Positions 22,851-35,748 of a stretch of DNA of 64,000 nt are shown here, piece by piece. Position numbers and translations under genes: made by a program. The notes under the pieces were generated by a model. The model saw only the letters and a program-made list of their open reading frames with translations. It had not been told where the DNA came from and made no database searches. The stretch lies in contig NC_090796.1 of NCBI RefSeq assembly GCF_040054535.1, forward strand, positions 6,003,001 through 6,067,000, written 5' to 3'. Numbering within the stretch: the stretch's first letter is position 1; the number at the start of each line of letters is the position of its first letter. The DNA comes from Antennarius striatus. Lineage: Eukaryota > Chordata > Actinopteri > Lophiiformes > Antennariidae.

Positions 22851-23191
22851 TTGCTCAGTGTGGCCGCTAGGGGGCGTCCAAACGCCGGCCGGCGGCCAGT
22901 CGCTCCCCCGGTTGCCGTCCTGTCATCCAGCGGCGCCAGCAGCGGCAGCAGAGGCGTGGGTGGACCTGGAGCGACCGAACAGTCAGCCCGACACTCTGAG
23001 CCGGTGCAGAGGACGCTCAGAGTGGGAGCTGGAGGATTTCTGCGATGTTTACTGGAACACCGCCATCCTGAACATCTGGAACTCCACCCGACGGTGAAAG
23101 CGCTCCTACCTGTCCCCCGCACGATGCGTGGCGCCGTTAACTTCATGGAGTGACCGGCGGTAGTGTCGCTGTGCTGGGATACACTCTGAAG
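22851..23191 (+). promoter_or_regulatory. CpG-rich promoter and probable 5' UTR exon of rhbdf1
   Basis: A sharp rise in GC and CpG content over about 22855-23340, unlike the AT-rich flanks. It begins with TGGCCGCTAGGGGGCGTCC (22861-22879), a close match to the extended CTCF motif. A donor-like CTGAAG|GTAAGC at 23191/23192 would end a first exon. The next gene on this strand whose 5' end is missing is rhbdf1, whose first coding exon has a long upstream acceptor. I therefore infer that this is its non-coding first exon. Open frames inside lack any recognisable protein. Confidence 0.55.
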
Positions 23192-24347
23192 GTAAGCGGT
23201 GTGAACGCTGCTTCCACACCGGGCTTTGTGTCTTCATGCAGCGGCTCCGCACCCCGCTGAGCGCGCGGAGCGCCGAGCCGTCAGCATCCGTTCCAGGCGC
23301 GGGGTTTCGGGGTTTAACCGCCGCTGCAGCCCCCGGGGGTCAGGGTGGGGTCTGTGATCCATGTGCTACAGTGTCAGTTGTTGCATGAGGTGTTGTTGCG
23401 TGAGAGTTCGTCACATCTGGACTGGCTTCCGCTGGAAGGAAAGGCTTTACAGTACAAGTCAGTGCTGACGTGTGTGACACACACTCAGGGTCTCACTGGT
23501 GTGTGTGGAAGTGGGTGACATGATCGATTGCTTCATTATGGAAGATCAAATGGATTATCAGTATGGATCTAGTTTGGTGTGCACAAAAGAGAGAGATCCT
23601 CAGGTAATCACTACCTTGTACTAAAAAATTACAAAAACCAAACCCAACATCTGTAGTTTACACGACACCGTATGACCAGTACTCCGCAGTGCAATCTGGG
23701 AGAATTAATTTGTGATCACAACACTTTAAAAGGATGCATTGCTTTCAGGAATGTGCTGTAAACCAACCTGGGAACAGCAGAGCATCATGGGAAATTGAAA
23801 GGTAAGTGTGGGAACTAAAATTTGAAACTCAAACAGACACGCTGCAACCTGCACAGAGTTTACACACAGATGTCCACAGATGCATTGATAAAACAGCCCC
23901 CACCAGAGAGATGTCATCTCCGTTTGTCACCCACCAGTTACAGGTTACACAACTACAGTCACATCATTTCATTGCAACGCAATATAGGACAGATATTGTA
24001 CAACAAAATGCAGTTCTCACTGCAAATATAGTGATTTATGCTGACTGAACAGGGACCAATATGTGCTGTAAATTTGAAAGGATAGACTTAAATGTTTAGT
24101 TATAGTTTTATACAGTAAGACTGTAAAATAAATGGTGTTTTAAATGAAGCTGCTGACAGTTAATCTCTGAAAATACACAGTGAGTGTTTTACAGTGTAAA
24201 AAAGTGATACCCAGAAACCCCATCAAGATAATGAAACGACTGACCTGTGCCTTCAGGGATTGTCTTGGCTTCCTGTGTGGAAAGATATTAGGAAGCAAAC
24301 TTTTCAGACAGATGGCAAGAGAACATGGATGTGCATGGATCAACTAA

Positions 24348-24349
<2 letters not shown>

Positions 24350-24434
<85 letters not shown>
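24350..24434. repeat. (AC)n microsatellite with repeat-derived flank
   Basis: An 85-base AC tract. Its left flank (24331-24354) is identical over 24 bases to the left flank of another AC tract at 52619-52642. On the minus strand the right flank holds GGTTCAAACTC, a B-box-like motif, so the tract may be the tail of a tRNA-derived SINE. Confidence 0.9.
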
Positions 24435-24436
<2 letters not shown>

Positions 24437-25863
24437 GGAAGTGCTCGTCCAAGTTCTCACTGCTGGGCCAGATTAGTGGCCAGAGTTTGAACCCATGACC
24501 TGTAAATGATGATTTCACTCAGTGGAGTCCCCCAGGAGCCAAAGGGGGTCTCTAAAAAAAAAAAAAGCATTTGTAGGAATTCTATCTAAAATACAACTTT
24601 GACAGAAGCTGTAATGTCAGTGGTCATGAGTTTCATTCTCACTGTGAAAACAAATTCAGAGGACCCCAGGCTGAAATCTGTGGGTTTATTGTGTAATTTG
24701 TGTCATAACCAATTTATCGGTGTTTCATAACAAAAAACTGAATTGACTATTATTTCCTTATGGCTGTTGACTAGTTTTTAAATTTTTATAATTTATATGA
24801 GACATTTCTGCTTTAAAGTCATTATCAGGGAAGAATTGGTGGTGTTTGATTTGACACTGGGAGGAAAGTCATCCTTTGACTTTTTATTCAGTCAATATAT
24901 GTTTAACCCTTAAATCTCCAGTTGTTTAATTTGATTGAGGAAGAGGATGGACGACTCGTGTAAAGCTGTTAGAATTTACTATTAGATTTTTCTAACTAGA
25001 CAACAAACAGTACAAAACTGCCCAAATCATGTCAATTTCCTGAGTATGTTGTTGCCCCTAAACCCACAGTCCCATGATTGCTCGGTCCTCAGGAGTTAAA
25101 ATCAAACAGGCAAAAACACTGGCGGAGTTAATCATCTGCTCATCAGCTGTTGTTTTTCCCAGTGTGGAAATGATGCTAAATTGTTTGGTCTATAAAATGG
25201 TCTTTAAAATTGACAAATGTTGTTAGAATAGCCTGAGTACTACAGTGACATTGTCAAATGTCTTATCTATAACTGAAGTCTTAGTGTTTGCTGTTACACA
25301 AATGAGCAATGGTTTATCCAAAATGACAAGATTAGCATCACACACATCGAAATTATTTAAATAAAGGATGAAAGCCGACATGAAACATAGAATATAAATA
25401 GTACGGTTTAAAGTTGACTCTTTTTTTCCTTAGTTGAACCTGGATCTTTTCTAAAACGTTTTATTCTCAGCTGAGGACTAAAAACACTGCTGCACATGAG
25501 AATAACCGCCTCTGCCTTGACTACAGCATGTCTTACTCAGAATTACAAGTAAACATGCTTCACCTTTTCTACAAACCAAAATGCAACATACTCTTGCACT
25601 CATCTCACACACTTCTCTAACAGGAAGCTGACAGCACCTTAGAGCTTCACATGATGTTACTTCTGCGTACGTCAGTGTAAATGTGATGTATGTGTGTTTG
25701 CAGGTTTTGTTTCATGCTGTTGTCTCTATTTCTGGCACAGTGTTCAGCGTGTTTGAACATGCAAAGTAGAAGAAAAGTCACAGCTTCAACAGCAGCTTTC
25801 ATTCTCAGCCACTGCTCTTAGAAGCGACTTCCTGTTCAAAGGGAGTCCTCCACTGGGCACATT

Positions 25864-25883
25864 GGGGGGGGGGGGGGGGGGGG
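25864..25883 (+). repeat. 20-base poly-G run
   Basis: An uninterrupted G homopolymer. It could form a G-quadruplex on the + strand, and it is also a likely sequencing or assembly length-error site. Confidence 0.9.
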
Positions 25884-26634
25884 ACTGGTTTTGTTTAACA
25901 GCAACCCTCCAGCATTTTCTCTGTGCGTTTCTGATGGTAGGTTCCCTGTGAGTGGATCTCCTACAGGGCCGACATGCAGCTCTGCTTTCTTGCACTTCTT
26001 GTCGATTACTTGTCACCACCAGTGGCTCTGTCTTCTGCCTGACGAGAATCAAGGATTACCAAACTGCGCAAGGAAACACATTTCGACAACAATTTTTTTT
26101 TTCTTTTTATATAAAATTATATCAGAAGTCATGACTTTTCAGACACAAAGGTGCTTTTGACTGACCAACACTCCAAAATGTGTAAAGAGAAGCTGAATAT
26201 GTTCAGCAGAAACCAATATACCTTTGATATCTTGTTTGATTCAATTCAACCAATCAAATTGATTGGCCTAAGAAGCCAATCGATTTCTTAATGTTTTGAG
26301 GTCACATCTACAAACTCTATTACCAGGTCCCATGTGTCAGTAGCTGTTAGCATTTCAGCTAAGCAGTGATGACCAAATACGTACCTGCATAAATGATTGA
26401 ATGTGATGGATATGAAACGAATGTAATGCGATATAATAAGATGATAATTTATTGCCCATCAGGGCTGAAGGACTTTAAGAGTCACGGTGAACATAAAACT
26501 GTATTTATAGTATAGTTTGGGATAAACAATGTGTAGATACTGATTTCACACTTTACAGTTTGTATTTGATTCTTGGGAAGGAGCTGGGTTGTGCAGATGT
26601 TTCCTGAATAGACTTGAAATTTACTGCACAAATG

Positions 26635-26715
26635 TTCATCCATTCATTTTCTGCTGATTTATCCTCTGTAGCGGGTCACGGGGAGCTGGAGCCTGTCTCA
26701 GCTGGCATAGGGCAT
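26635..26715 (-). repeat. Fragment of common fish interspersed repeat
   Basis: CATTCATTTTCTGCTGATTT, then GTAGCGGGTCACGGGGAGCT and GGAGCCTGTCTCAGCTGGCA, match the end of a repeat often seen in fish genomes, here inverted. It is probably the same family as the element at 7349-7600. Confidence 0.6.
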
Positions 26716-29700
26716 GATGCACAAATATTACCTCAGCTTATTTGATAGTGTGTTGAAAATGTTGTTTAATTGTAATTTTAATTCCCATAATAATCAGGTA
26801 ATCAGTTTCCAATGTCTCCAATATGCTTGTTAGTTAACCAGTTTGGTTTTAGGCATGGACGTTTCTTTAACTATTCTGGTGCTGGTTTGTACAGATCTGA
26901 CCGGTGGACCCGCTGTTGATCAAGACAGAAAACATGCAGAGACAAACACTAAAGCCATTTGGTTCGGATTAGAAGACCTCTGTCCCCAGAATGACGAAAT
27001 GATTGGATTATTATTGTTTTCTTCATTTTACCTCATCATCATGCACCAAAGGAGGTAGATAGGAAAAAACTGGACAAGTTCTTGTATGTACCTATTTTTA
27101 GTACACAGAACAAAATACATGGAAACCTGTGGCATGATTATATTTCAGGAATAATACTGATCATCCTTTCCTCTCTCGTCGCTGTTTTTTATTACTCTGT
27201 AACATCAATAGATTTCTGCACTTCGTCAGATCCTCTTGACAACAGTCATGTTAATCTTAAATCTACGTGCCACTGTGTTGGTGGTTTAATCCCTTGAGGA
27301 TGGAAGGATGGCTCAGTCGTGAGTCCATGAATTACCAAGATACTGCACATGAAACAGATTGTTGAGGGTTGAAGTTGTGGTTCAGAGGGAGCGTTTGGAG
27401 GGCGGGTCACTGAGAAGTCACCAGTGGATCATTGGGATCATTGAATGAAGGGTATACTGTGCTCTAATGTCTGCCATATCCATTGGAGAGTTCAATCCTT
27501 TAAATTTTGATCAATTGAAATACTACATCAATGGGAGCCATCGTCTTATTCCTGAACTTATAACAAAAACCTTGTTTGAGTGGCCTTGCAGAAAGGAATT
27601 TTAATCTGCCCATTGTATGTGATACTGGCCTCCAAACTGTTCCTCAATGTCCACTTGATGACATTTCTGTTCCTGAGCCAGAGATCTCCAGACAGCCTGA
27701 ATGGCTGCTCTCTGTTTCTGTCAAACTGCAATTTCTTCTTTCTAAATATTCAGTTCTCTCCCCCGTTTGTCTCCCCCTGATGCGGAATCTGTGGGCAATT
27801 ACCACTTAGTGTTCATACAAGGCCAGCCAACAGAGGAAACTGTTGTGTTGGAGCTCACAGTGAGAGTCGGCTGCGGCGTCGCGGGGCGGCAGGAAGGAGG
27901 GATGGATGACTTCTGAGGGGGTCTATTCATGTGACACTCGCTGACCTTCCTGTCAGCATTCACCACACATCCTGCCTGTCACCCCTTCACCCTGTTGCTC
28001 CAAGTCGGGCAGCTTTTACCCCCTGGTTTAATGGCAGCTTATTGAATTACTGCAATCAGACTGTCATTCACGTATTATAGTTTCAAGTAAATATATGCAA
28101 AGAGGATTACTCACTGAAACTGAAGTGAAATCATGCTGTTGAATTTATTTTTAAGTGTTCAACCAATACATCCCCATTCTTTTCCTGTGCCTGAACCTAA
28201 CCCCAAAAAACAATGCTTCATTCGCCACAAGCAGACTTTGTAACGTAAAACTAGAATTAAATTGAAAAAGAGATGAAAGATACAGAATTGGTTTGGGCCA
28301 TTGAATTGAATAAATAAATAAGAATAAATAAGTTTCTAAAAATGAATTCCTTTCTTGTTTATTCATAGTTGTCCTTTGGCTAACACAGCTGCAGTTTCCT
28401 TTCTCTACAGATGTGGTCAAGATGCAGTTGATGAAATCCTCCATTGTTTTTTTGTTTTTTTTAATGCTTCACCCGCTTCATGTGGTGGTCATGTCAGATT
28501 TCTGTCAAAACACTAAACGGCTCATGAAAAGGGCTCAGTGACATAAACCATAAATATGAGTTGAGTTGTCGATCTTGTTACTGACATAGTCTGGAGCTTG
28601 TCTTTTCAGTGTTATTTGGGGATGTTTGGGAAGCCCGTTTGTAGATCTTGGTGGATCTGAACTTTAATGTTTCATTTTAGAGCTCATGTGGTTCTCGCTG
28701 CTTCCTTTATGATTGAGGAAGGAGGGCTTGGTTCCAGGTGTAAATATGTACTTGAATATCTTCTTAAGACCAAATTCTAAAATTGTTTTATTGTCTCTTC
28801 AGCTCTACTATACTACAATTTTATATAATAGATCTCTTTCAGCCATCAAGCACATGCTATTAAAGAAAAAAATCACAATCGATGGCAACAAAACCCAGAG
28901 CTGAAGTAACCTATTACCAGAGAGGAACCAGGCTCCAGAAAATCCTTTTGCCGTCTATGTAAAGCCCTTCGTAGGATTAGCACACATGAAATAACTTAAA
29001 ACACATGCAAATACATTCAAAGACTCAGTTGAGAGGAGAGACAGCAGAGAAGAGGAATCTAGTTTTATTAATAAGCTCAACTAAAATTAGGCACTCACTT
29101 GTGAGCTTGTTTTTTTACACGTTTATAATTATTTATCATTGATTTCAAGTTCAGGTCAGGTGAATCTGTCACATTTCATGAAAGCGTTCCTGTTTCATGA
29201 GTGAAAAACATGTTTTGCCTCATTACGACTGACTTACAACTGATGAGTTTTGCTGATGACACTCGCTTTATTTTGAAGCTTCTTCTACTCTGTGTCTCCT
29301 GATCGTTGTTCGTCTCACTCTGTCTTTCCTCTGCTCATCCTTCCTGCAGCATCCTGCAGCTTCTGTCGCCAGAGTCTTCTTTATAAGATGTTCGACTGGC
29401 AGATGGGACCCAGACGTCCTCTCTGCTGATAAAACTCTGCTCGATCCTCTTAGTGTTAAATCTGGTGCAGCAGCCGAGAAACCATTATTCTGTCTGCAGT
29501 GGCGTATTTGGAGTTGGAGTGATGATTGGCAGTGCAGAGCTTTTCTATGAGTCAGTTTTGCTGTGTTGCTGTTTTTCTCCCTGAGAGTTTATCAATTACT
29601 GTGAAATGATTTGTTTTGCTTGTTTTTTCCAATCTAATGCAGTACTGAAGGATGGAGCCGTAGTTTTACTCATTGCTTTAGCACATTAAATTAAAACCTG

Positions 29701-32700
29701 GACATGTATCCAGGTTGTTTTCAGATGTGATCAGTAAATCTATTTGAATGCAGGTGTAATGCTGCAGTGGAGAATTTGTGATACAAGCTGCGATGCATCT
29801 CAATAGTGTTGCATGTGGAAAAAATCAGCACACATTAAGGTAGGTGGAGGGTTGTGATGGCTGTCATTTCTTTATGCTTGCCTTCATGCCTCAGATTGAT
29901 TTATATAATCATCTAATATGTAAATGACATGAAAATGAATTCTGTTTATTCTCTGCTCTGCCTTGATTTCCTGTTTTTTTCTGTGCTCTTGACTTCCTGC
30001 AGCTTGGCTTTTCTCTCTCCTCACACTTCACTCCCTTGCTCCTTTCCTCTTCTTTCATTACTTAAAGTCATTCGTTCTGTCTTCATGCATCTCCTCCTGT
30101 TTATCTTCTTCTTCTCTCAGCCTTGATGCATTCCAGGTCACCTGCAGATGCATGCAGTCTGAGGCTTATGGCCACAGCTTTAATGCTTTGGTAGCCAAAA
30201 CATGTGAATACAGAACTTCACAATTTTTTTCAGGCCTGTAGTGTTTAATGTCAGTGTTTGATTTTTACAGATGACATTTTACTTGTTTGAAACAAAATGA
30301 GACAGCTTTTTTCTTCCTGTGCAGGCGTCATCAGAGATGTGCGGGTGTGAAATGAAGAGCTGTGGGTTTGGGTTTTCATTCTGTGTGACATTAAAGCTGC
30401 CTTCCTACAGAAAACGTCAATCTGCAGCAGGAGGGACTTGATAGTTTATATAAACGGTCATTTTCAATCTCTTAATTACTTACATGGGAGATAATTTTCT
30501 CTTAATAAAAACAGCCTTTATGACTATGCAAAACCAGATGTAGAGGAAGGTCAGTGATGGATTTTGATTGTTTCCCCACTATCCACTTTCTCATTAAATC
30601 TCTCCTGCTCAGACAGCTGAGCAGAGAAAACATGATTGTGCTCCAGGGCAGACAAAGCATGAAGACGTGAGCTCTGACCTGCTCTGATTGTCTGCGCTGC
30701 TGTTTATGTCTGAGTAGTTAAAGCAGCTCTTTATGCTGTTCCTTTATTTATTTAAGCCAAGATGAAGAAAAAAAATAACACACACCTTTCTTAATCATTA
30801 AAGAATCTTCTGCACTGCAGCAGAATCTAAAAAGAATATTTTCCTGCTTCAACAAAAAGGCATGAATGGGATTTAACTGCAGTCAAATGAGGAAAATATT
30901 AAATATTTAATTTTACAGAAGAATACAAACGTTCTTAGCATATAAATGGAATATTCCTAAAATTCTTTGTTTTCAGACAGTTGTGTAACAAAGTTCCCTC
31001 AGTGAACAAGGCTCCTATTCATTATGCTGACATGAGACATGTTGACAAGGTGATCATTCAGTCCTTTGATCATTATTATATAATCTCCTGATCATATGAA
31101 TAGATCTGTAATTTTGTTAAATCATTAAGTTGCTTTCATTCATCTGAATAAAAATAGATGGCTGTCAGAAAAATGGAGTTTCCCAGCGTTTAACGTTTGA
31201 CTGCAGCTGAACGACGTTGTCGTGTTTTGCTGTGAGCCGAGGATTAAATCAGTCTTTTGCTCCACCAAATGTTTATCTCTGAAGGTCCTTCACTTTTCCA
31301 TGTGCATCTCTGGAATGAAAATCAAGCAACTGCATGGGGGAACATTTAGGAACATTTAGGTTAAACACACATGAAAAGAGCCCAGTTACTTTTATGAAGG
31401 CTATTTGCAGAGTTTGCAACAAGGATGCTGCATTTAAATCCAACATATTAAACAAAAAATATTAAAAGACAGAAAAATATTAAACCACAAATCTACAGAT
31501 CATCTGTAATTAAATATGTATTAGGCATTTATTTATTAAATGACCATCAGGTACAATTACACCATTAAAATTCACTGATTTAGAGACCAATTTATTATCA
31601 TAACACCTAACCAGCCCAGGAGTAATTTGGGCAGTGGTACTAGAGCTGCTGTGTAATAGTCCTAACTTAGTTAGTCATGAACCATTAGGCAACCATTGAA
31701 TATTAAATTTGAAGCCGTCTCTCATTTCTGTAAATGGCATATTACGGTTCATTCCCTTTAGGTTTATCAAAGGCTGCAAGACACAAATACCTATTCTGTT
31801 TTATCGTAGGGGTAAAATTGGCTGTAAGAAAATGTAGCCTTCATTTTTAGAACCACAAGCTGAGATATTTGTATGAAACTAGAAACACAACTTTCCGCAG
31901 CACGGTAGCTGATCGACCATCGAATCGCTCACTCTCATTCAATCTGTGGCAGTGAAACGAAAGCCTGACGCCACCAGAAAACTACAGTCATGTTTTGACA
32001 GATGGCTTCGTGGCTTCAAGTGTGAGCCTGTCAGGGGATTTTATAGAGACACCAAATACTTTAAAAAACTTTTGCGGACTGATGATAAGTGTGTGAATTT
32101 GTGTGGTGTGGCATTTTGTTGTAACAGGCAACGGGGCTAATGTCCAAAAAACAAAACTCACAGCTTTGGTAATTAACCTTTGAATACATTCTTCTGTCCA
32201 TCACTCAGCAACGCTACAAGCAGAAGAATTGTGCATGAATAAATCCGTCACCACAGGCATTTAAACTGTCTTCCTGTAGTTTTAAATGTGGTTAAGTCTT
32301 TGATTGGAGCGGTAGATGCAGGAGCTATGATGTTACTTTCCAGTGGCATGTTAAGGCAAGCAGGGTTCTGTTTCATTCAAATTGTTTAGATGGTTATCCG
32401 GCATGCTAAGCTGAGCTAGCTGTAGTCACATGACACAACATCAGCAGGAAAAAAGACTCTGAACAACACTTAGTTACTGCGGCAACACAAGGTGAGAGGT
32501 AATAGAATGATTAAAAATGAAACTAAAGAGCTTCAGATGACACCTGACAGAAAACTTCATCTGGGGTAAAGTCACATGTCGACCACAAGAGGACAAAAAA
32601 ACCCCTTAGAAATGAAGTAGGAGTTTGTTCCCTCTGTGGATTTTATTTTACTGAAACCTCAGTTGCCCTTTCATAATAATATGTTATTGAATGAATTAGT

Positions 32701-33092
32701 TATTTTTCTGGAGCGATATTGTACAACACTAGTTTTTAATTCATCTGAAGTCCATCCTCACTTTCTCAATACAGACCAAAGTAAATGTCTTATTGATTTA
32801 TTCTGACTGCACACATGAGAAGATATTTTACTTTAACTTGTACATAATACTTGCATTATTAGGAAAAAACTACTGATGGTACAATAAATAATGTGGTATA
32901 GAATCACAAAGCCTCCATTGGTTGTACAATAAAATGTTTCATCTTAAGAGATTAAGTCCGTTTTTCTTCACTTATAACAGGTTTGATGTGTTTTACTCTC
33001 TGAGACAAGGATTCCCTCAAGCTAAGAGTCAGTGGTCCTGTTGTTGCAGATGTTCAATCATTTATTAGTGTTTGTTTGTAGGGAGCAGCAGA

Positions 33093-33122
33093 TCACACAC
33101 ACACACGCACACACACACACAC
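33093..33122. repeat. (CA)n microsatellite
   Basis: A short CA tract with one CG interruption, in the inferred rhbdf1 intron 1. Confidence 0.9.
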
Positions 33123-35121
33123 GCTCCAACAGGACTGGATGAAATGATCTCCAGTAACATCTGGCTACAGACGAGAGGTCGGTCCTGTGATGGGTGAGGG
33201 TTAATGCACACAGCTTAGCTTCGAGCTAATCTGTGTGACCTCCTCGTTGTTTTGTTACATCAGAGCAGATAAGATGATGGAGAAACATACGAGATGTACT
33301 TTTGTAGAAGCTGCCAGGCGATCTGTTTACGTATGGTCACTTACCGCCCACAGGAAGTCAAGGATCACACTTTAGAGGAAAATCCTGTTTCACAAAAAAT
33401 AACAAACTAGTCCAAACGTAAAAGCTGAATTACATCTTGTTATGATGTTGTTATGTGTGGATAACAACATCAGCAAAATATGTGTTTTTTTCAGTACACT
33501 GACATCACATTGCAGTGTATATTTTAGTGCTTGAAGTTGAAATAGTTGAGAATTTAAAATAAATTTGGAAAATTGTATTGATTCTTGCTAAAAGTTTGAC
33601 GAGGTGATAATTTTTAACAATGAATATCAAGCTGCAGCCGACAGCCAGTTATCTTAGCATAAAGGCAGAAGACAGGAGAACAAATAAATGACAGATTTGT
33701 CAATTTCACACAAAATCCAAGGCTAAATTGTGATTTTTCTACATGAGACAATTTTGGGATATTAATACCTACTAATATTTCAAATACTATTACTCACTTT
33801 GTAAATACTAATATCCAACTGTAGTTTGCTAATAATATTTGACATTAGTCTAATTTGTTCGTTCTGGAATCAAACCCACACATTTTAGCCCTGCACTGAT
33901 CCTAAACTAGCTTTTTGTTAATCCTTAAGATGACGGAGCTGCAGAATCCAAAGCGGAGTCCATTGTTACGGTTTGTTGTCTGTGTTGCATCCAACAAAAG
34001 CGAACTGGTTTACGGTTGTGAGACAGGAGTTATTGGTGCGACTATCCAACTAAAGTAGCAAGAAGGATTAGCTAACGAAAATTATATCTGAATTTTCAAA
34101 AAATAACATTTTACTGAAAAAAAAAAAAATCAGCATGATGTGGTGAACTAGAAGAGCATTTGGATGCAAATGCAAACTGCCAACAGGGGTGTAATGAATT
34201 CCCTGAATCTGCACCTTTAGCTGAATCAACAAAACACAATCCCCATTTCAAGGGTCACCCCTCAGGGAAATTCACCTCAGTAAAGGTAACAGATTGTTTG
34301 AGTAAAGAGTTAACAGATCAAAACAATTGTAAAAATATCTAGAAATAGTGTTAGTTGTTAGTTAACACACAGCATGCATCAACCATCAAGCTTCTGTTTA
34401 TAAATATTCCACAAGCTTGTGCCAGTTAATTCACTTTCTGCCCCACTGACTTCTGAAGAGATCCAACACTGGAGGGTCTATTAGATAACCTCTAAATATT
34501 GATACCCAGATATGTTGTCATTCAGTAATTCTGGAGCAAATGGATTCCAAAGCAAATGAATGAAACATGAAACAACATGAAGAAGAAAGAGGTGAGGGTG
34601 GGAGACGTTTAGAGGGAAGCTTGGATTTAGTGTATTGACTCACTTCCAGTACACTTCCATGCTACCTTCATTGTTTGCCTCCGCCTGCAAGACTGGACTC
34701 AGGGATCAGGGTCAGGACAAGTCCTGCTTTGGTGCTCTACCTCTTCCATCTATCTTAAATGACCTTCTCATCTCTGCCTGCTACCCGGGGCGCTGCTAGT
34801 TTGATGTTTGATGATGTTTGGCTTGTCGCGGTCATGTTATAGTTTATCCCACATCAACAGGGAGAGTGTGTGGTGTGTGGTTATCTATCAGGGTCATGAA
34901 TGGGGCAGGGCCACGCCTCGGTCGGTTTGTTTGATGCATTAAATGTGGTGACATGGTGTCAACCGGGCGGGGGGATGATTCCAGGACGCTGGTCGTTGAC
35001 GTGTCGTGGGCTGAACTGAATGAAAAATCGATGAAATTTCTGTCGCTCTATATGTGTGTGTATATCTAAATATATATACACACATATACACACATACTGT
35101 ATGTGTGCATGAATAAATGAA

Positions 35122-35297
<176 letters not shown>

Positions 35298-35716
35298 GCT
35301 CTGATCAGGAATGATTGTCAAAGTTCTAATCAGTTCCTACACTCTGAAAATGAATCCCTTGTGTCGTGGATGCTACTTCCTGCTGGGGACAGATGACACC
35401 GATGTCACTGTCCAATCACATCCTCTTTCGAATGACAGCAGGGAAATGTCATGTGGTGCACAGCACAGGGATTAAAGCCCCTAATCTGCCTGTTATGAAA
35501 ACCCAACAGGACAAAAACAGAGGTCTTGATCATGGAGTAACAAACATGATGGACAAAGATGAGAGTGATTTTGGATCATGCAGCGTTTCTTCTCTGGCTG
35601 CATGATGACCTATGAAGAAACTGACAAATGTCTGGTGAGTGTTCATATACTGGTTGCATACACTTGTGTGTGCAGGATGCTTCACTGTGTAAATGCATCA
35701 GGAGATGTCAGCGTGC

Positions 35717-35748
35717 ACACACACATACACACACACACACACACACAT
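35717..35748. repeat. (CA)n microsatellite
   Basis: CA tract with a TA interruption, in the inferred rhbdf1 intron 1. Confidence 0.9.

Noticed and set aside
22831-23153. Overlapping open frames in the CpG-rich block
   Set aside because: Composition alone explains them. No known protein is recognised and the block looks like a 5' UTR exon.
31946-32140. 64-codon frame with several cysteines
   Set aside because: No family is recognised, no splice partners are seen and it sits within AT-rich intron sequence. It is probably chance.
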